Shown here one piece after another: positions 52,880 through 63,959 of a stretch of DNA of 64,000 nucleotides. The notes beneath the pieces are model-generated. The model saw nothing but the letters and a program-made list of their open reading frames with translations. It had not been told where the DNA came from and did not search any database. Both the position numbers and the translations under genes were made by a program. The number at the start of each line of letters is the position of its first letter. The first letter of the stretch is position 1. This DNA is from Lentibacillus persicus (GTDB lineage: Bacteria; Bacillota; Bacilli; Bacillales; Amphibacillaceae), in NCBI RefSeq assembly GCF_900112705.1, contig NZ_FOMR01000015.1, positions 1-64,000 of the forward strand, in the 5' to 3' direction.

Positions 52880-52940
52880 TGAAAGCCCTCCCCTCCAAGG
52901 TCTTTTTTTCTATCTCTATCTTCAGACTCATTTATGTTAT

Positions 52941-53195
52941 AAAAAATAAGCGTCTCTGTGTAACGATTACACAGAGACGCTTATAACGCGGTTCCACTCT
53001 GTTTGGAGAAAATCGGCTTTCTCCCGGCTTCATCTCTGTTAACGGCAGAGGACCGCCGTTATATACTTGCTTTCCATAACGGGCTCCAAGGTGCATTTCA
53101 AAAACGGTGCTCAGAATCACTTCCAGCCGATGATGATTCTCTCTGGGTAAGCAGAGCGTTTCCTACTTCTCCTTGTCAATGCTCAGTATTAATAT
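52941..53195 (-). promoter_or_regulatory. T-box riboswitch, cysteine-specific, before cysE-cysS
   Basis: The minus strand shows the T-box core AGAGTGGAACCGCG (52987-53000) and, after it, an 18-bp perfect terminator hairpin (52946-52963 with 52967-52984) followed by a T-run. The specifier loop reads GAAATGCACC, with TGC (53093-53095) a cysteine codon. The TGGA bulge fits the U discriminator base of tRNA-Cys. Uncharged tRNA-Cys would favour readthrough into cysE and cysS. The 5' end is approximate. Confidence 0.93.
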
Positions 53196-53272
53196 GTTTA
53201 ACGGGCTATTCTCCTAGTGCTTATCAATTTACAAAAGATGCGGCTCACATAAATAGTTGAGTGCTACGACAC

Positions 53273-53391
53273 CGCTCCGGAAATACACTACGCTTTCCGC
53301 GGGCGGCTGGTGAGCCCCCTTGCGCTAGCGCGCTTCGGTGTCTCACCTATGCCTTTGTTCCCGCAGGAGTCTCCGTGTATTTCCTTCGCTA
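53273..53391. repeat. R1 element, core copy (R1c)
   Basis: CGCTCCGGAAATACACTACG, then GGGCGGCTGGTGAGCCC, a hairpin TGCGCTAGCGCG, GGTGTCTCACCTATGCC, CCCGCAGGAGTCTCCG and TGTATTTCCTTCGCTA. It lacks the GACGAAC outer arms. Between gltX and the T-box of cysE, so it may affect the T-box promoter. The rest of 53392-53537 shows nothing. Confidence 0.72.
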
Positions 53392-53537
53392 AAAAGATAT
53401 TTGATTGAAACAGGGACCACTCTTGTCACTGGGTCGCAGTTTATGGGCTTAGGTTAAACCTTTACTTTTCAAAAATCACTTCTCAAAGACAGTTTGTATG
53501 TTATTACTATATTACATTAAACGGCAAATGTGAATTA

Positions 53538-55007
53538 TTAAGCTCCGAGCTGTTTGAGAAGGTGGTCAAGCCGTGACACAATCGTATCTCTGCCCAGCAA
53601 TTCAATTGCCATTGGCAGCTCCGGCCCGTGTGTCTGCCCGGTTACCGCAACACGGATTGGCATAAACAGTTTTTTACCGCGATGGCCGGTTTCCTTTTGA
53701 GTAGCCTTGATTTGCTGCTTAATAGCATCTTTCTCAAAATCATCCAAATGAATCAGCTTGTCTGTAAATACTTGCAGCACTTCCGGTACTTGTTCCTGTT
53801 GCAGCACATCCATCGCACCTTCATCGTAATGAATGGTTTCGTTAAAGAATAACTCAGTTAATTCGACAATTTCCGCTCCGTATCGCAGTTGTTCCTGATA
53901 CAGTGCAATGATCTTCTCAGCCCATTCACGCGTTTCTTCGTTCATATTTTCCGGCAGTCTGCCCGCCTCTACAAGATGTGGCATTGCCAGTTCAATAATG
54001 CGCTCCGTGTCAGCTGCTTTAATATATTCATTGTTCATCCACTTCAGCTTATGACGATCAAAAATGGCGGCTGATGTTGATAATCGCTCAGGATCAAAGA
54101 TCTCTATCAGCTCGTCCTTCGTAAAGATTTCTTCTTCCCCTGTAGGCGACCAGCCAAGCAATGTAATGAAATTAAACAGCGCTTCAGGCAAATAACCTAA
54201 ATTGCGGTACTGTTCAATGAACTGCAAAATGTGCTCATCCCGCTTGCTTAACTTTTTACGTTCTTCATTCAGAATGAGTGTCATATGACCAAAATTAGGC
54301 GCATCCCAGCCAAAGGCTTCATAAACCATCATCTGCTTCGGTGTGTTTGATATATGCTCTTCCCCGCGCAGTACGTCCGTAATTTCCATCAAGTGGTCAT
54401 CAATGGCAACCGCAAAGTTATAAGTTGGTGCACCATTTTTCTTAACGATGACCCAGTCACCAAAATCACTGGATTCAAAGGTAATGTCACCGCGTACAAT
54501 ATCATTGAACGTATATGATTTGTTTTCGGGCACACGCAAACGGATGCTTGGCTTACGTCCTTCCTGTTCGAACGCTTCAATCTGTTCCTGGGTTAAGTTG
54601 CGATGTGCACCGGAGTATTTTGGCACCTGGCCTTTGGCGCGCTGCTCTTCGCGTTCCTGATCCAGCTCTTCTTCCGTCATGTAGCATTTGTAAGCGAGCC
54701 CTCTTTCAAGAAGTTCGTCAACGTATCTCTGATATATTTCAAGCCGCTCCATCTGACGGTACGGACCATAATCACCGCCGACATCAGCACCTTCATCCCA
54801 TTCGATGCCGAGCCATTTCAGATACAACATCTGACTTTCTTCTCCGCCTTCTACATTCCGCTTATCATCGGTATCCTCAATCCGGATAATAAACTTTCCA
54901 TCGAAGTGTTTCGCATATAAATAATTGAATAAGGCGGTGCGGGCGTTTCCAATGTGCAAATGACCTGTTGGACTCGGCGCATAACGTACACGGACCTGGT
55001 TCGTCAT
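53538..55007 (-). CDS. gltX: glutamyl-tRNA synthetase
   Basis: 489 aa, class I. HIGH-type motif [15 protein letters not shown] and KLSKRDEH. In Bacilli this enzyme also charges tRNA-Gln, and GatCAB corrects it. The ATG at 55007 follows GGAAGGGG. The frame to 55043 adds 12 unlikely residues. ispD-ispF, normally next to yacL, are absent upstream. Confidence 0.97.
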   Translation of the reverse strand: MTNQVRVRYAPSPTGHLHIGNARTALFNYLYAKHFDGKFIIRIEDTDDKRNVEGGEESQMLYLKWLGIEWDEGADVGGDYGPYRQMERLEIYQRYVDELLERGLAYKCYMTEEELDQEREEQRAKGQVPKYSGAHRNLTQEQIEAFEQEGRKPSIRLRVPENKSYTFNDIVRGDITFESSDFGDWVIVKKNGAPTYNFAVAIDDHLMEITDVLRGEEHISNTPKQMMVYEAFGWDAPNFGHMTLILNEERKKLSKRDEHILQFIEQYRNLGYLPEALFNFITLLGWSPTGEEEIFTKDELIEIFDPERLSTSAAIFDRHKLKWMNNEYIKAADTERIIELAMPHLVEAGRLPENMNEETREWAEKIIALYQEQLRYGAEIVELTELFFNETIHYDEGAMDVLQQEQVPEVLQVFTDKLIHLDDFEKDAIKQQIKATQKETGHRGKKLFMPIRVAVTGQTHGPELPMAIELLGRDTIVSRLDHLLKQLGA

Positions 55008-55129
55008 GGTGGTACCCCTTCCTTTAGTTAAGTAGTCTGGCATTGCTTCCTATGATCCCGGAAAAGAAATCAACATTGCAATGTCACCGTTTTGCATTAT
55101 GTTACAACATTCGTCTTTTAAACACGATT

Positions 55130-55160
55130 AAAAGTGATAACAGCGGACGTTATCACTTTT
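55130..55160. terminator. terminator of yacL
   Basis: AAAAGTGATAAC pairs with GTTATCACTTTT, giving a 12-bp stem with A and T tracts on both sides. It lies 27 bp past the yacL stop. Confidence 0.85.
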
Positions 55161-55187
55161 ATGGTTCCTCTATAAGTTATACCGTGT

Positions 55188-56291
55188 TTACTGCGCTTTT
55201 TCAAGTAATTTTGGTTTGGCAAATATCATTCTGCCCGCAGAAGTCTGCAGCACACTCGTAATCAGTACTTCAACTTTTTTGCCGATATAATCATGACCTT
55301 CTTCGACAACAATCATCGTGCCATCATCCAGATAGGCAATGCCCTGATTCTGTTCCTTGCCGTCTTTTATCACTTGAACCATGAGTTCTTCACCCGGAAG
55401 AACAACCGGTTTAACGGCATTCGCCAAGTCATTAATGTTCAACACCGGGACTTCCTGCAAGTCACAAACTTTATTTAAATTAAAATCGTTGGTGACAACA
55501 ATACCGTCGATAACTTTTGCAAGTTTAATCAGTTTACTGTCAACTTCCGGGATATCCTCAAAATCACCTTCATAAATCTCGACAACTACAGGCAATTCTT
55601 TCTGAATCCGGTTAAGAACATCAAGCCCTCTGCGACCGCGGTTTCGCTTCAAAACATCCGAGGAATCAGCAATATGCTGCAACTCACCCAGAACGAACTG
55701 CGGAATAACAATCGTGCCTTCAAGAAAGTTTGTCTGACAGATATCGGCGATACGCCCGTCGATAATCACACTCGTATCCAAAATTTTGGATTTGGGCTGT
55801 TTTTTCGCCTGCGGTGTCTCACCATCTGAGGACCGCTTTTTCTCGCGCTCTTTGCGATTGAAATTAAGTAAACTAATGATTTCATCCCGTCGTCTGAAGC
55901 CAACCTGAAAGCCTAAATAGCCAAGCAAAATTGTAATAAAGAGCGGCAGCACCTGCGAAACAAGATAAATATTAATATCAGTCAGCGGTATGTTTACCAA
56001 ATAAGCAATAAACAATCCGGCTATCAAGCCCAGGCTGCCGATAAGCAAGTCCCCGACCGGCACTCGAATCAAAGCTTCTTCCACCCAACGTAAAAACCCG
56101 ACAATATGTCCCGCGATAAAATAAGATAAAACAAATAATATAATTGCACCTGAAATCATGCCTAAATAAGGGGATGCGGCCCATGTTGCGTCGGTAAATT
56201 CAAGCATGTTGACAATATCCGGAACATACAAATATCCAATGGTACCTCCACTAATAATGAAAAATAAATGGACGATCTTTTTTAGCACCAC
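55188..56291 (-). CDS. PIN and TRAM domain membrane protein YacL
   Basis: 367 aa. Four membrane helices (about 1-130), then a PIN-like domain ([16 protein letters not shown], then [14 protein letters not shown]) with conserved acidic residues, and a C-terminal TRAM domain ([16 protein letters not shown]). Probably an RNA-binding membrane nuclease; function not settled. GTG start after GGAGG. It stands directly after radA, since disA is missing between them. Confidence 0.9.
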   Translation of the reverse strand: MVLKKIVHLFFIISGGTIGYLYVPDIVNMLEFTDATWAASPYLGMISGAIILFVLSYFIAGHIVGFLRWVEEALIRVPVGDLLIGSLGLIAGLFIAYLVNIPLTDINIYLVSQVLPLFITILLGYLGFQVGFRRRDEIISLLNFNRKEREKKRSSDGETPQAKKQPKSKILDTSVIIDGRIADICQTNFLEGTIVIPQFVLGELQHIADSSDVLKRNRGRRGLDVLNRIQKELPVVVEIYEGDFEDIPEVDSKLIKLAKVIDGIVVTNDFNLNKVCDLQEVPVLNINDLANAVKPVVLPGEELMVQVIKDGKEQNQGIAYLDDGTMIVVEEGHDYIGKKVEVLITSVLQTSAGRMIFAKPKLLEKAQ

Positions 56292-56417
56292 TGCTCACCT
56301 CCTACCATTTATTATTACCCATTTTCTGTATAATAACCATCGATGTCCAGATGAAATATAGCTTAACACTAAAAGCCTACCATAACTGTTAAAATGAGTC
56401 AATTTAGAAAATAATAT

Positions 56418-56447
56418 ATAATATCACACTTTTTACTAAAATGTCAA
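56418..56447 (-). promoter_or_regulatory. sigma-A promoter of yacL
   Basis: The minus strand has TTGACA (56442-56447), an 18-bp spacer and TATTAT (56418-56423), within the 227-bp radA-yacL gap. This gap holds no gene. Confidence 0.6.
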
Positions 56448-56518
56448 TCTGTACATGCTGACGTTCCGCACTTTTATGCACGAAACAGGGGCCGTCAACT
56501 GCGGGGCCGGCTTTCCAT

Positions 56519-57892
56519 TTAGCGGACCAGCCCTTCATCCAGGGCTTCCTGTACTGTGTTGACGCCGATAACCTCAATTGTTTCAGGGGGGGTCCATCCT
56601 TCCAGATTTTTCTGAGGACACACAACGCGTTTAAAACCTAGTTTGGCTGCCTCCTGCACGCGCTGTTCAATGCGGGAAATACGCCTGATTTCACCGGTCA
56701 GCCCAACTTCGCCAATCACAATATCTTCTGGTTTCGTCGGCTGATTCCGGAAGCTGGATGCTATGCTGACAGCCAGAGCAAGATCAATGGCTGGTTCATC
56801 AAGTTTAACGCCCCCGGCAACCTTAATATAGGCATCCTGATTTTGCAGCATCAGTCCCACACGTTTCTCCAATACCGCCATCAAAAGCGGCACACGATTC
56901 GTATCAATGCCGGTCGCCATTCTCCGCGGGTTGCCGAAACTTGTCGGCGAAATCAGCGCCTGTATCTCAACCAGAACAGGGCGCGTCCCTTCCATCGAAG
57001 CAACGACTGTCGAACCGGCAGCTCCCTGTGAACGTTCCTCCAGAAATATCTCAGAAGGGTTCATAACTTCCCGCAAACCCTCCTCTTTCATTTCAAAAAT
57101 ACCCATTTCGTGCGTACTGCCAAAACGATTCTTCACGCTGCGTACAATACGGTAAGTATGGTGACGTTCCCCTTCAAAATAGAGCACAGCATCAACCATA
57201 TGCTCAAGCATACGCGGTCCGGCAATCGCACCTTCTTTGGTGACGTGGCCGACAATAAAGATAGGGATGCCATTTGATTTGGCTACACGCATCAGTTCAC
57301 TTGTGCTTTCACGCACCTGAGAAACGCTTCCGGGAGCACTTGATATTTCTTCACGGTAAATCGTCTGGATTGAATCAATCACGACTAATGCAGGTTTTGT
57401 TTGTTCAATTTGGTTGACGATATCAAATAAATTTGTCTCGGCTAAAACATATAATAAATCTGACGTAACACCAAGCCTGTCTGCACGAAGTTTTGTCTGC
57501 CGGACAGACTCCTCCCCTGATATATATAAGACAGGCAAATGCTTATCAGCTAACTGAGATGATATTTGCAGCAATAATGTGGACTTTCCGATTCCCGGAT
57601 CCCCGCCAATTAAAGCCAATGACCCCGGTACAATGCCGCCGCCAAGCACACGGTTAAATTCATTCATTGACGTTGTCATACGCGGTTCTTTTTGTGTTTC
57701 GACCGACGTTATGCTTTCAGGCTGATGTTTCGTTTTGGTATCTCTCGTCATTGTATGCCTGTTGCCTGCGGGAGATGCTTCCATTTCTTCAACGAGTGTA
57801 TTCCAGTTATTGCAGCCAGGACACTTGCCCATCCATTTAGCAGATTCATAGCCGCATTCCTGGCAAACATACTTCATTTTGCGTTTAGCCAA
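56519..57892 (-). CDS. radA: DNA repair protein RadA
   Basis: 457 aa, RecA-like branch-migration helicase. N-terminal zinc finger CQEC...CPGC, Walker [11 protein letters not shown], the KNRFG motif, and a Lon-like C-terminal domain. Start is a TTG at 57892 ([10 protein letters not shown]) after GGGAAGGA. The longer frame to 58000 is rejected. In B. subtilis disA follows; here yacL does. Confidence 0.97.
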   Translation of the reverse strand: MAKRKMKYVCQECGYESAKWMGKCPGCNNWNTLVEEMEASPAGNRHTMTRDTKTKHQPESITSVETQKEPRMTTSMNEFNRVLGGGIVPGSLALIGGDPGIGKSTLLLQISSQLADKHLPVLYISGEESVRQTKLRADRLGVTSDLLYVLAETNLFDIVNQIEQTKPALVVIDSIQTIYREEISSAPGSVSQVRESTSELMRVAKSNGIPIFIVGHVTKEGAIAGPRMLEHMVDAVLYFEGERHHTYRIVRSVKNRFGSTHEMGIFEMKEEGLREVMNPSEIFLEERSQGAAGSTVVASMEGTRPVLVEIQALISPTSFGNPRRMATGIDTNRVPLLMAVLEKRVGLMLQNQDAYIKVAGGVKLDEPAIDLALAVSIASSFRNQPTKPEDIVIGEVGLTGEIRRISRIEQRVQEAAKLGFKRVVCPQKNLEGWTPPETIEVIGVNTVQEALDEGLVR

Positions 57893-58043
57893 TACGATCC
57901 TTCCCCTTCGCTTATAGTCTCTATTATATACGAATGACATCACATGAAGGTTACAGCAGTCTATCATTTTCATAAAGTTTATTCCATAATTATTCCACAA
58001 AGCGCTTGTATTACCAGACGACAGGTTCTGTTAGAGCCGAAAA

Positions 58044-58250
58044 GAGTGTGGAACATAACTTTTGAATAAAACATAAACGACGAACAATAAGAGGAAGCGG
58101 ACGGCTGGCAAGCCCCCTCGTGCCAAGGCACTTCGGGGTCTAGCCTAAGCCTTTTTTCCCGCAGGAGTCTACGCATATTTCCTGCGCTAACCTATCTTAT
58201 CGTTCGTCGTTTAATTTACGTTTGAACCTTTTGTTCCAGGCACTTTTCAT
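58044..58250. repeat. R1 element with outer arms (R1d)
   Basis: Outer arms TAAACGACGAAC (58074-58091 region) and GTTCGTCGTTTA (58196-58213 region) match at 17 of 18 positions. Inside lie ACGGCTGGCAAGCCCCCTCG, CCCGCAGGAGTCTACGC and ATATTTCCTGCGCTAACC. The usual CGCTCCGGAAATATGC block is deleted. Beyond the arms GTGGAACATAACTTTT and its partner extend the inverted repeat to about 58044-58250. It lies in the 380-bp radA-clpC gap. Confidence 0.72.
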
Positions 58251-58272
58251 GTCAGTTAACTATTTTCATTGT

Positions 58273-60705
58273 CTAGGACAAAATTGTAAATTCGCCTTTG
58301 TTGTTTAAGCCGATTTTTACTTTTTCGCCTTTCTTAAAGTTTTCCTGAAGCAGTTCTTCAGACATAAGATCTTCTATATTTTTCTGAATTGACCGGCGCA
58401 GCGGTCTTGCACCATATTCCGGGTCAAACCCTTCATTGGCAATCTTCTCGACAGCTTTATCCGTCAATGAAAATTCGATTTCCTGCTCTTTCAAGCGGTT
58501 CTGCAGTTGTTTAAGCATGAGATTGACGATATATTTCATGTGTTTTCTCTCGAGTGAGTGGAACACAATTGTTTCGTCCACGCGGTTTAAAAACTCCGGA
58601 CGGAAGGCTTTCTTCAGCTCATCTGTCACTTTCTTCTTCATATCTTGATAATCCTGCTCTTTATCTTCATCGAGTGTAAAGCCGACATATTTGTTCTGCT
58701 TAAGCTCATTTGCCCCAACGTTTGATGTCATAATTAAAACCGTGTTGCGGAAGTCGACTAAACGCCCTTTTGAATCTGTCAGTCGTCCGTCCTCAAGCAC
58801 TTGCAGCAAGATGTTGAAAACTTCCGGATGGGCTTTCTCCACTTCATCCAGTAACACGACTGAATATGGTTTAGTACGGACTTTTTCCGTAAGCTGTCCA
58901 CCTTCTTCATAGCCAACATATCCTGGTGGTGAGCCTACCAAACGGGAAGTGGCGTGTTTTTCCATATACTCTGACATATCAATTCGAATCATCGCTTCTT
59001 CATCAGCAAACATCGCCTCAGCCAAAGCGCGGGCAAGTTCCGTTTTACCGACCCCGGTTGGACCGAGGAAAATAAACGAACCAATCGGCCGTTTTGGATC
59101 TTTCAGCCCTGCTCGTGCACGGCGAATCGCTTTTGCCACTGCATTAACAGCTTCATCCTGGCCAATGACCCGGTTATGCAGTGTGTCTTCCAAATGCAAG
59201 AGCCGCTCGCTCTCATCTTTCGTCATGCTGGTCACAGGTACACCTGTCCAAATCGAAACGACTTTAGCAATATCTTCAGTCGTCACTTCTGAGTCTTTCT
59301 GACCTTGTTTTTGTTTCCATTCATTTTTCGTTTCTTCCAATTCCTCGCGCAGATGCTGCTCAGAATCCCTCAATGATGCAGCTTTTTCAAACTCCTGACC
59401 CTGTACGGCGGAATCTTTTTCCTTTCGCACATCTTCAAGTTTCTGCTCGAGTTCTTTTAAGTTTGGCGGCACCGTATACGAGCTCAGACGGACTTTCGAT
59501 CCTGCTTCGTCAATCAAATCGATTGCTTTATCCGGCAGGAAACGATCCGTAATATAACGGTTTGATAAATTAGCAGCCGCTTCAATGGCATCATCTGTAA
59601 TCGTTACACGGTGATGCGCCTCATAACGGTCACGCAGCCCTTTTAAAATTTCAATGGTCTCTTCCAAGGTTGGCTCATCCACTTGAACCGGCTGGAATCT
59701 GCGCTCAAGTGCGGCATCTTTTTCAATGTATTTTCGATACTCATCCAGTGTGGTGGCACCGATGCATTGCAGATCCCCTCGGGCCAGTGCAGGCTTCAGA
59801 ATATTGGATGCATCAATTGCTCCTTCTGCGCCCCCTGCACCAATTAATGTGTGCAATTCATCAATAAATAGAATAATATTCGTCGCCTGACGGATTTCTT
59901 CCATCACTTTTTTAAGACGGTCCTCAAATTCCCCGCGGTATTTGGTGCCAGCAACAACGGTCCCCATATCAAGGGTCATCACACGTTTATCGCGCAATAT
60001 CTCCGGCACTTCATTATTCACAATTTGCTGGGCAAGTCCTTCTGCCACCGCTGTTTTACCAACACCCGGCTCACCAATCAGCACAGGGTTATTTTTTGTC
60101 CGGCGGCTTAACACCTGGATTACCCGCTCAATCTCACTGCCGCGCCCGATAACAGGGTCAACATTTCCGTCTTTGGCACTTTCAGTCAAATCCCGTGCAA
60201 GCGAATCCAGCGTCGGTGTATTGGCATTTGACGACTGGGCACCACGGCCTTGCCTTCCAGCCTGGGATTCGTTGCTTCCCAGAAGCTGAAGCACTTGCTG
60301 GCGTGCTTTGTTAAGACTGACGCCAAGGTTATTCAGAACACGCGCTGCAACGCCTTCGCCTTCCCGAATAAGCCCTAACAGAATATGCTCGGTGCCGACA
60401 TAGGAATGACCGAGCTTGCGTGCTTCATCTTGAGACAGTTCAACTACTTTTTTCGCTCGCGGTGTGTAATGAATTGTCTGCATCGGCTGTTTGCCGGTGC
60501 CAATCAGTTTTTCTACTTCCTGCTGTATTTTAGATACTTCAAGACCCAGGGACTCGAGGGCTTTAGCAGCAATCCCGTTGCCTTCACGCACAAGACCAAG
60601 CAATACATGCTCTGTACCGATATTGTTATGGCCGAGTCTTACTGCTTCTTCCTGGGATAATGCCAATACTTTTTGTGCTCGTTCAGTGAAACGTCCAAAC
60701 ATCAT
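58273..60705 (-). CDS. clpC: ATP-dependent Clp protease ATP-binding subunit ClpC
   Basis: 810 aa, AAA+ unfoldase working with ClpP. Two N-domain repeats (1-150) and AAA1 with GEPGVGKT (about 208). A coiled-coil M domain with a UVR-like motif (about 410-470) binds McsB and MecA. AAA2 has GPTGVGKT (about 550). The ClpP-binding loop VGF appears in KYVGFTL. Last gene of the ctsR operon. Confidence 0.99.
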   Translation of the reverse strand: MMFGRFTERAQKVLALSQEEAVRLGHNNIGTEHVLLGLVREGNGIAAKALESLGLEVSKIQQEVEKLIGTGKQPMQTIHYTPRAKKVVELSQDEARKLGHSYVGTEHILLGLIREGEGVAARVLNNLGVSLNKARQQVLQLLGSNESQAGRQGRGAQSSNANTPTLDSLARDLTESAKDGNVDPVIGRGSEIERVIQVLSRRTKNNPVLIGEPGVGKTAVAEGLAQQIVNNEVPEILRDKRVMTLDMGTVVAGTKYRGEFEDRLKKVMEEIRQATNIILFIDELHTLIGAGGAEGAIDASNILKPALARGDLQCIGATTLDEYRKYIEKDAALERRFQPVQVDEPTLEETIEILKGLRDRYEAHHRVTITDDAIEAAANLSNRYITDRFLPDKAIDLIDEAGSKVRLSSYTVPPNLKELEQKLEDVRKEKDSAVQGQEFEKAASLRDSEQHLREELEETKNEWKQKQGQKDSEVTTEDIAKVVSIWTGVPVTSMTKDESERLLHLEDTLHNRVIGQDEAVNAVAKAIRRARAGLKDPKRPIGSFIFLGPTGVGKTELARALAEAMFADEEAMIRIDMSEYMEKHATSRLVGSPPGYVGYEEGGQLTEKVRTKPYSVVLLDEVEKAHPEVFNILLQVLEDGRLTDSKGRLVDFRNTVLIMTSNVGANELKQNKYVGFTLDEDKEQDYQDMKKKVTDELKKAFRPEFLNRVDETIVFHSLERKHMKYIVNLMLKQLQNRLKEQEIEFSLTDKAVEKIANEGFDPEYGARPLRRSIQKNIEDLMSEELLQENFKKGEKVKIGLNNKGEFTILS

Positions 60706-60720
60706 ATAATTTCCTCCTAG

Positions 60721-61785
60721 CTATGTCTCTAATTGTACCCGTTCACGAATGAGTGACGCTCTTAGCACATCCCGCTCATTCGGAGTCAATGTTTTTTTGG
60801 CATATTGCTGCAAAAATCCTGGCTGAGTCAGTACCATTAACTCGTTTAATATATTACGTGATACATTTTCAATAATTCCTAAATCAATTCCCAACCGTAC
60901 ATCAGACAAACATTTTGCTGCTTCTTTGGATTCGATAATCCGGCTGTATGCCAACACACCATAAGAACGGTAAATCCGGTCTTCGAGGCGTGTAATCGAC
61001 TGTTCCATCATGTGATTTCTGGCGTTTCGTTCATGCTCGATCAGTTCCCGGACGACGCTGCGCAGATCATTTACGATATCTTCTTCAGACTTGCCAAGTG
61101 TTATCTGGTTGGATATTTGAAAGATATTTCCTGTTGCTTCGCTGCCTTCTCCATAAATACCCCGGACAACCAATCCAAGCTGATTGATGGCAGGTATCAT
61201 GCGTTTAATCTGTTTCGTCCAGGAAAGTGCAGGCAAATGCATCATGACTGAAGCACGCATGCCTGTTCCCACATTTGTCGGACACCCCGTCAGATAGCCT
61301 CTTGTTTCATCAAATGCGTAATCAATTTTTTCTTCCAGCCAGTCATCAAGCTCAAACACTTTTTCAAGTGCATGATTCAGCTGAAAGCCCGGAAAATACA
61401 GTTGAAGACGTAAATGGTCTTCTTCATTGACCATGATTGACACTTGCTCATTCTCAGAGATAAGCACCGCGGATGCTTGATTTTTTTCTGCCAAATGCGG
61501 GCTGATCAAGTGTTTTTCTACTAAGACACGTCTTTCAATAGGTGTGAGATTATGAATAGGAACAAATGAAAAATTACGGTAATCCTGAAATGATTGGTCC
61601 TCGTACTCTTGTTGAATAAACGTGTTGATATGCTGGAGGTCATTCTCGTTGGCGATTATTGGAAATGAATATTGAGCAAAGTTGCGTGCCAGCCGTATCC
61701 TGGTGCTTAGTACGATATCGCTGTCAGGACCTTCTTCCCGCATCCACGGGCTTATTGCCTCGTTCATGAATTGCTGCAATGTCAT
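60721..61785 (-). CDS. mcsB: protein arginine kinase McsB
   Basis: 354 aa, phosphagen-kinase fold. It phosphorylates arginines to tag proteins for ClpC-ClpP and inactivates CtsR. Motifs are [16 protein letters not shown], the catalytic Cys in [15 protein letters not shown], and the allosteric RDVLRA near the C terminus. The start overlaps the mcsA stop (ATGA). Confidence 0.98.
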   Translation of the reverse strand: MTLQQFMNEAISPWMREEGPDSDIVLSTRIRLARNFAQYSFPIIANENDLQHINTFIQQEYEDQSFQDYRNFSFVPIHNLTPIERRVLVEKHLISPHLAEKNQASAVLISENEQVSIMVNEEDHLRLQLYFPGFQLNHALEKVFELDDWLEEKIDYAFDETRGYLTGCPTNVGTGMRASVMMHLPALSWTKQIKRMIPAINQLGLVVRGIYGEGSEATGNIFQISNQITLGKSEEDIVNDLRSVVRELIEHERNARNHMMEQSITRLEDRIYRSYGVLAYSRIIESKEAAKCLSDVRLGIDLGIIENVSRNILNELMVLTQPGFLQQYAKKTLTPNERDVLRASLIRERVQLET

Positions 61786-62315
61786 TTGTCATCACCCCGC
61801 GTCTGTTGTTCCAGCTCCTTAATCTTATCACGGACCCTGGCAGCGTCTTCAAAAGCTTCGTTCTTTATCAGACGCTGTAACTCTTCCTTGTACTCCTCGA
61901 CTTGTTTCTGGACACGTATATTTCCGCCGGCCCGCGCAGGGATCTTGCCATGATGTGTCATGTTACCGCTGTGAACGCGGCGGAATATAGGGTCCAAGTG
62001 ATCAGAAAATGTCTCGTAGCACGTCGAACAGCCAAATTTTCCAATGCGTTTAAACTCCGAAAGAGGCATGTCACATTGCGGACATGATACTTCCTCCTTC
62101 GTGTGTGGGCTTCCTGATGGGTTTTGTTTGCTTTCAAATGTTGTATTTAACAATCCTGACAACAGGTGGTGCAGCGAATACCCTTCTTCAGGATAAGTCA
62201 TATAACCTTTTTCTTTGGCGCAGACTTCACAAACATAAACTTCTGTTTTATTCCCATTAATGACCTGGGTGAAATGGAGCGCTGCCGGACGCTGATGACA
62301 TTCCTGGCATTCCAT
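61782..62315 (-). CDS. mcsA: McsA, activator of protein arginine kinase
   Basis: 177 aa. Four CxxC pairs (CQEC, CEVC, CPQC, CSTC) bind zinc, and a C-terminal UVR domain ([16 protein letters not shown]) contacts McsB. Start after GGGGGGGAG. Lies 13 bp after ctsR. Confidence 0.97.
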   Translation of the reverse strand: MECQECHQRPAALHFTQVINGNKTEVYVCEVCAKEKGYMTYPEEGYSLHHLLSGLLNTTFESKQNPSGSPHTKEEVSCPQCDMPLSEFKRIGKFGCSTCYETFSDHLDPIFRRVHSGNMTHHGKIPARAGGNIRVQKQVEEYKEELQRLIKNEAFEDAARVRDKIKELEQQTRGDDK

Positions 62316-62327
62316 AGACTCCCCCCC

Positions 62328-62795
62328 TTATTTATTTAAATATTTCAAGGTCGACAGAACTGAGGTTAAAATACGTGCACGGACTTCATCCCGCAAAGGC
62401 AGCTGAAAAGCAAGCGTTTCTCTGTTAATGACGCTTAACATAATTTTCGCTTCTCGTTCAGTGACCAATTCTTCTTCCAGAAGTCGTTCGAGCACATCCA
62501 TCGCAGCCTGCTGGGAGACGGCGGGATTAATCATTTCAATAATATCATCGATTAGTTCAGCCCGGTCCTGGTGCTGAATCCGTATTATTCGGATATAACC
62601 GCCGCCACCGCGTTTACTTTCTACTATATATCCTTTTTCCACAGTGAAACGTGTTTTAATCACATAATTGATTTGTGATGGTACACACTGAAATTCTTCA
62701 GCAAGTTCGCTTCGCTTGATGTCAATTGTATCTTTACCGGCTGACTCTAAAATTTGCTTTAAGTGCTGTTCTATTATATCTGAGATGTTACGCAT
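62328..62795 (-). CDS. ctsR: transcriptional repressor CtsR
   Basis: 155 aa. Heat-sensing dimeric repressor of class III stress genes (clpP, clpE, clpC operon). N-terminal winged helix with LAEEFQCVPSQINYVIKTRF and the Gly-rich thermosensor wing RGGGGYIRI. C-terminal domain is the McsB/ClpC-sensitive part. AGGAGGATGGTAT precedes the ATG. Autoregulates through the site at 62860-62888. Confidence 0.98.
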   Translation of the reverse strand: MRNISDIIEQHLKQILESAGKDTIDIKRSELAEEFQCVPSQINYVIKTRFTVEKGYIVESKRGGGGYIRIIRIQHQDRAELIDDIIEMINPAVSQQAAMDVLERLLEEELVTEREAKIMLSVINRETLAFQLPLRDEVRARILTSVLSTLKYLNK

Positions 62796-62859
62796 ATACC
62801 ATCCTCCTCTCCATCACAGGAATGCTCTTACAACTATTTAATGGGAACATTCTTATGTT

Positions 62860-62888
62860 TTTGACTTTGACTAACTTTGACTTTGATT
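62860..62888 (-). promoter_or_regulatory. CtsR operator with extra heptads
   Basis: On the minus strand AGTCAAA-GTT-AGTCAAA (62866-62882) is a perfect tandem heptad site of CtsR. A further AGTCAAA (62860-62866) and ATCAAA (62882-62887) flank it, giving four heptads. It overlaps the predicted start of transcription just after the -10. Confidence 0.88.
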
Positions 62889-62890
62889 AC

Positions 62891-62918
62891 ATTATACGAT
62901 ATATGTACGAAGATGCAA
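62891..62918 (-). promoter_or_regulatory. sigma-A promoter of the ctsR operon
   Basis: The minus strand has a perfect TATAAT (62891-62896) and a weak TTGCAT (62913-62918), 16 bp apart. The CtsR box lies directly downstream, so binding would block initiation. Confidence 0.7.
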
Positions 62919-63011
62919 ATAAATTCTATTCCTATTTTAGACAATTTGTAACGAAATGAAACGTCTGAGTCTTAAAGCACACCGCACGATATAAACACCC
63001 CATTTGTCAAA

Positions 63012-63254
63012 GAGGCTGGGACAAAAGGTTTAAAGATAAATGAAAAGACGAACGATAATTAGGAAAGGAAGCGGGATACGCCGCTCCGGAAATATGCTTC
63101 GCTTTCCGCGGGCGGCTGTTGAGCCAACTCGTGCCAAAGCACTTCGTTGTCTCACCTATGCCTCTCTTCCCGCAGGAGTCTCTGCATATTTCCTCCGCTA
63201 ACCTTGATTATAGTTCGTCTTTTATATTGGATATATAAGTTATGTTCCAGCTTC
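63012..63254. repeat. R1 element, longest copy (R1e)
   Basis: Outermost arms GAGGCTGGGACA (63012-63023) and GTTCCAGCTTC (63244-63254) are imperfect inverted repeats. Inner arms AAAAGACGAACGATAAT (63043-63059) and ATTATAGTTCGTCTTTT (63207-63223) match at 16 of 17. The centre holds CCGCTCCGGAAATATGCTTCG, then CGCGGGCGGCTGTTGAGCC, a GTGCCAAAGCAC hairpin, CTCACCTATGCC and CCCGCAGGAGTCTCTGC, ending GCATATTTCCTCCGCTA. Lies between ctsR and the MgtC gene. Confidence 0.78.
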
Positions 63255-63257
63255 CTG

Positions 63258-63959
63258 TTACTTTCGTGATGAGATGCTTTTTACGTGTTCTATCTGAGAT
63301 AGGTTTTCAAATAATACGGTACGATTTAAATTTTTGTCAGGGTCAATCGTGACGGCAATATTTCTCAAATCGTCGTCGATTCGATCGATTTCAACCTTCT
63401 TTATTGTCAGTGAATACGATTCAAGCGTCGAGATAACACGATTAACTTCCAATCCCGGCCAAACTGTAAGTTCAATTTTGTTCGAATGGCCTTTCCTGAA
63501 TCGTTTCTCAAAATTATTCAGAAATACCAGGCTCAGCAAAATAATAACAGTGGTAAACACAGCTGCAGCATACATGCCGGCCCCTACCACAAGACCAAGC
63601 CCTGCAACTGTCCATATCGAAGCAGCTGTCGTAAGTCCTCTGATCGTCATGCCATTAACTATAATAGTACCTGCCCCAAGAAAACCGATTCCGCTGATAA
63701 CATATGATGGAATGCGCGCAGGGTCGAATCGAATATTATCATATGATTGGATAAAAGCTTCAAACCCGTATAACGATAAAAGCATCATAAGGCAAGCGCC
63801 AACCCCTACCAAAATATGCGTCCGAAAACCTGCTGAATGGTTTTTCAATTCCCGCTCAAATCCAATAAGCCCGGACAGGAGTAACGCAATTAGCAGGCGT
63901 ATCATAATAATAGTGAAATTCTCCCCAACAAGTTCATCCAGATATTCTATATACTCCAT
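63258..63959 (-). CDS. MgtC/SapB family membrane protein
   Basis: 233 aa. N-terminal membrane domain (about 15-150) with LSGLIGFERELKNHSAGFRTH, the family signature, then a soluble C-terminal domain (about 160-230) of ACT-like type. MgtC proteins act in Mg2+ homeostasis and acid or intracellular stress in other bacteria. Stands alone beyond the ctsR operon. The start near 63959 lacks a verified upstream context because the window ends. Confidence 0.88.
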   Translation of the reverse strand: MEYIEYLDELVGENFTIIMIRLLIALLLSGLIGFERELKNHSAGFRTHILVGVGACLMMLLSLYGFEAFIQSYDNIRFDPARIPSYVISGIGFLGAGTIIVNGMTIRGLTTAASIWTVAGLGLVVGAGMYAAAVFTTVIILLSLVFLNNFEKRFRKGHSNKIELTVWPGLEVNRVISTLESYSLTIKKVEIDRIDDDLRNIAVTIDPDKNLNRTVLFENLSQIEHVKSISSRK

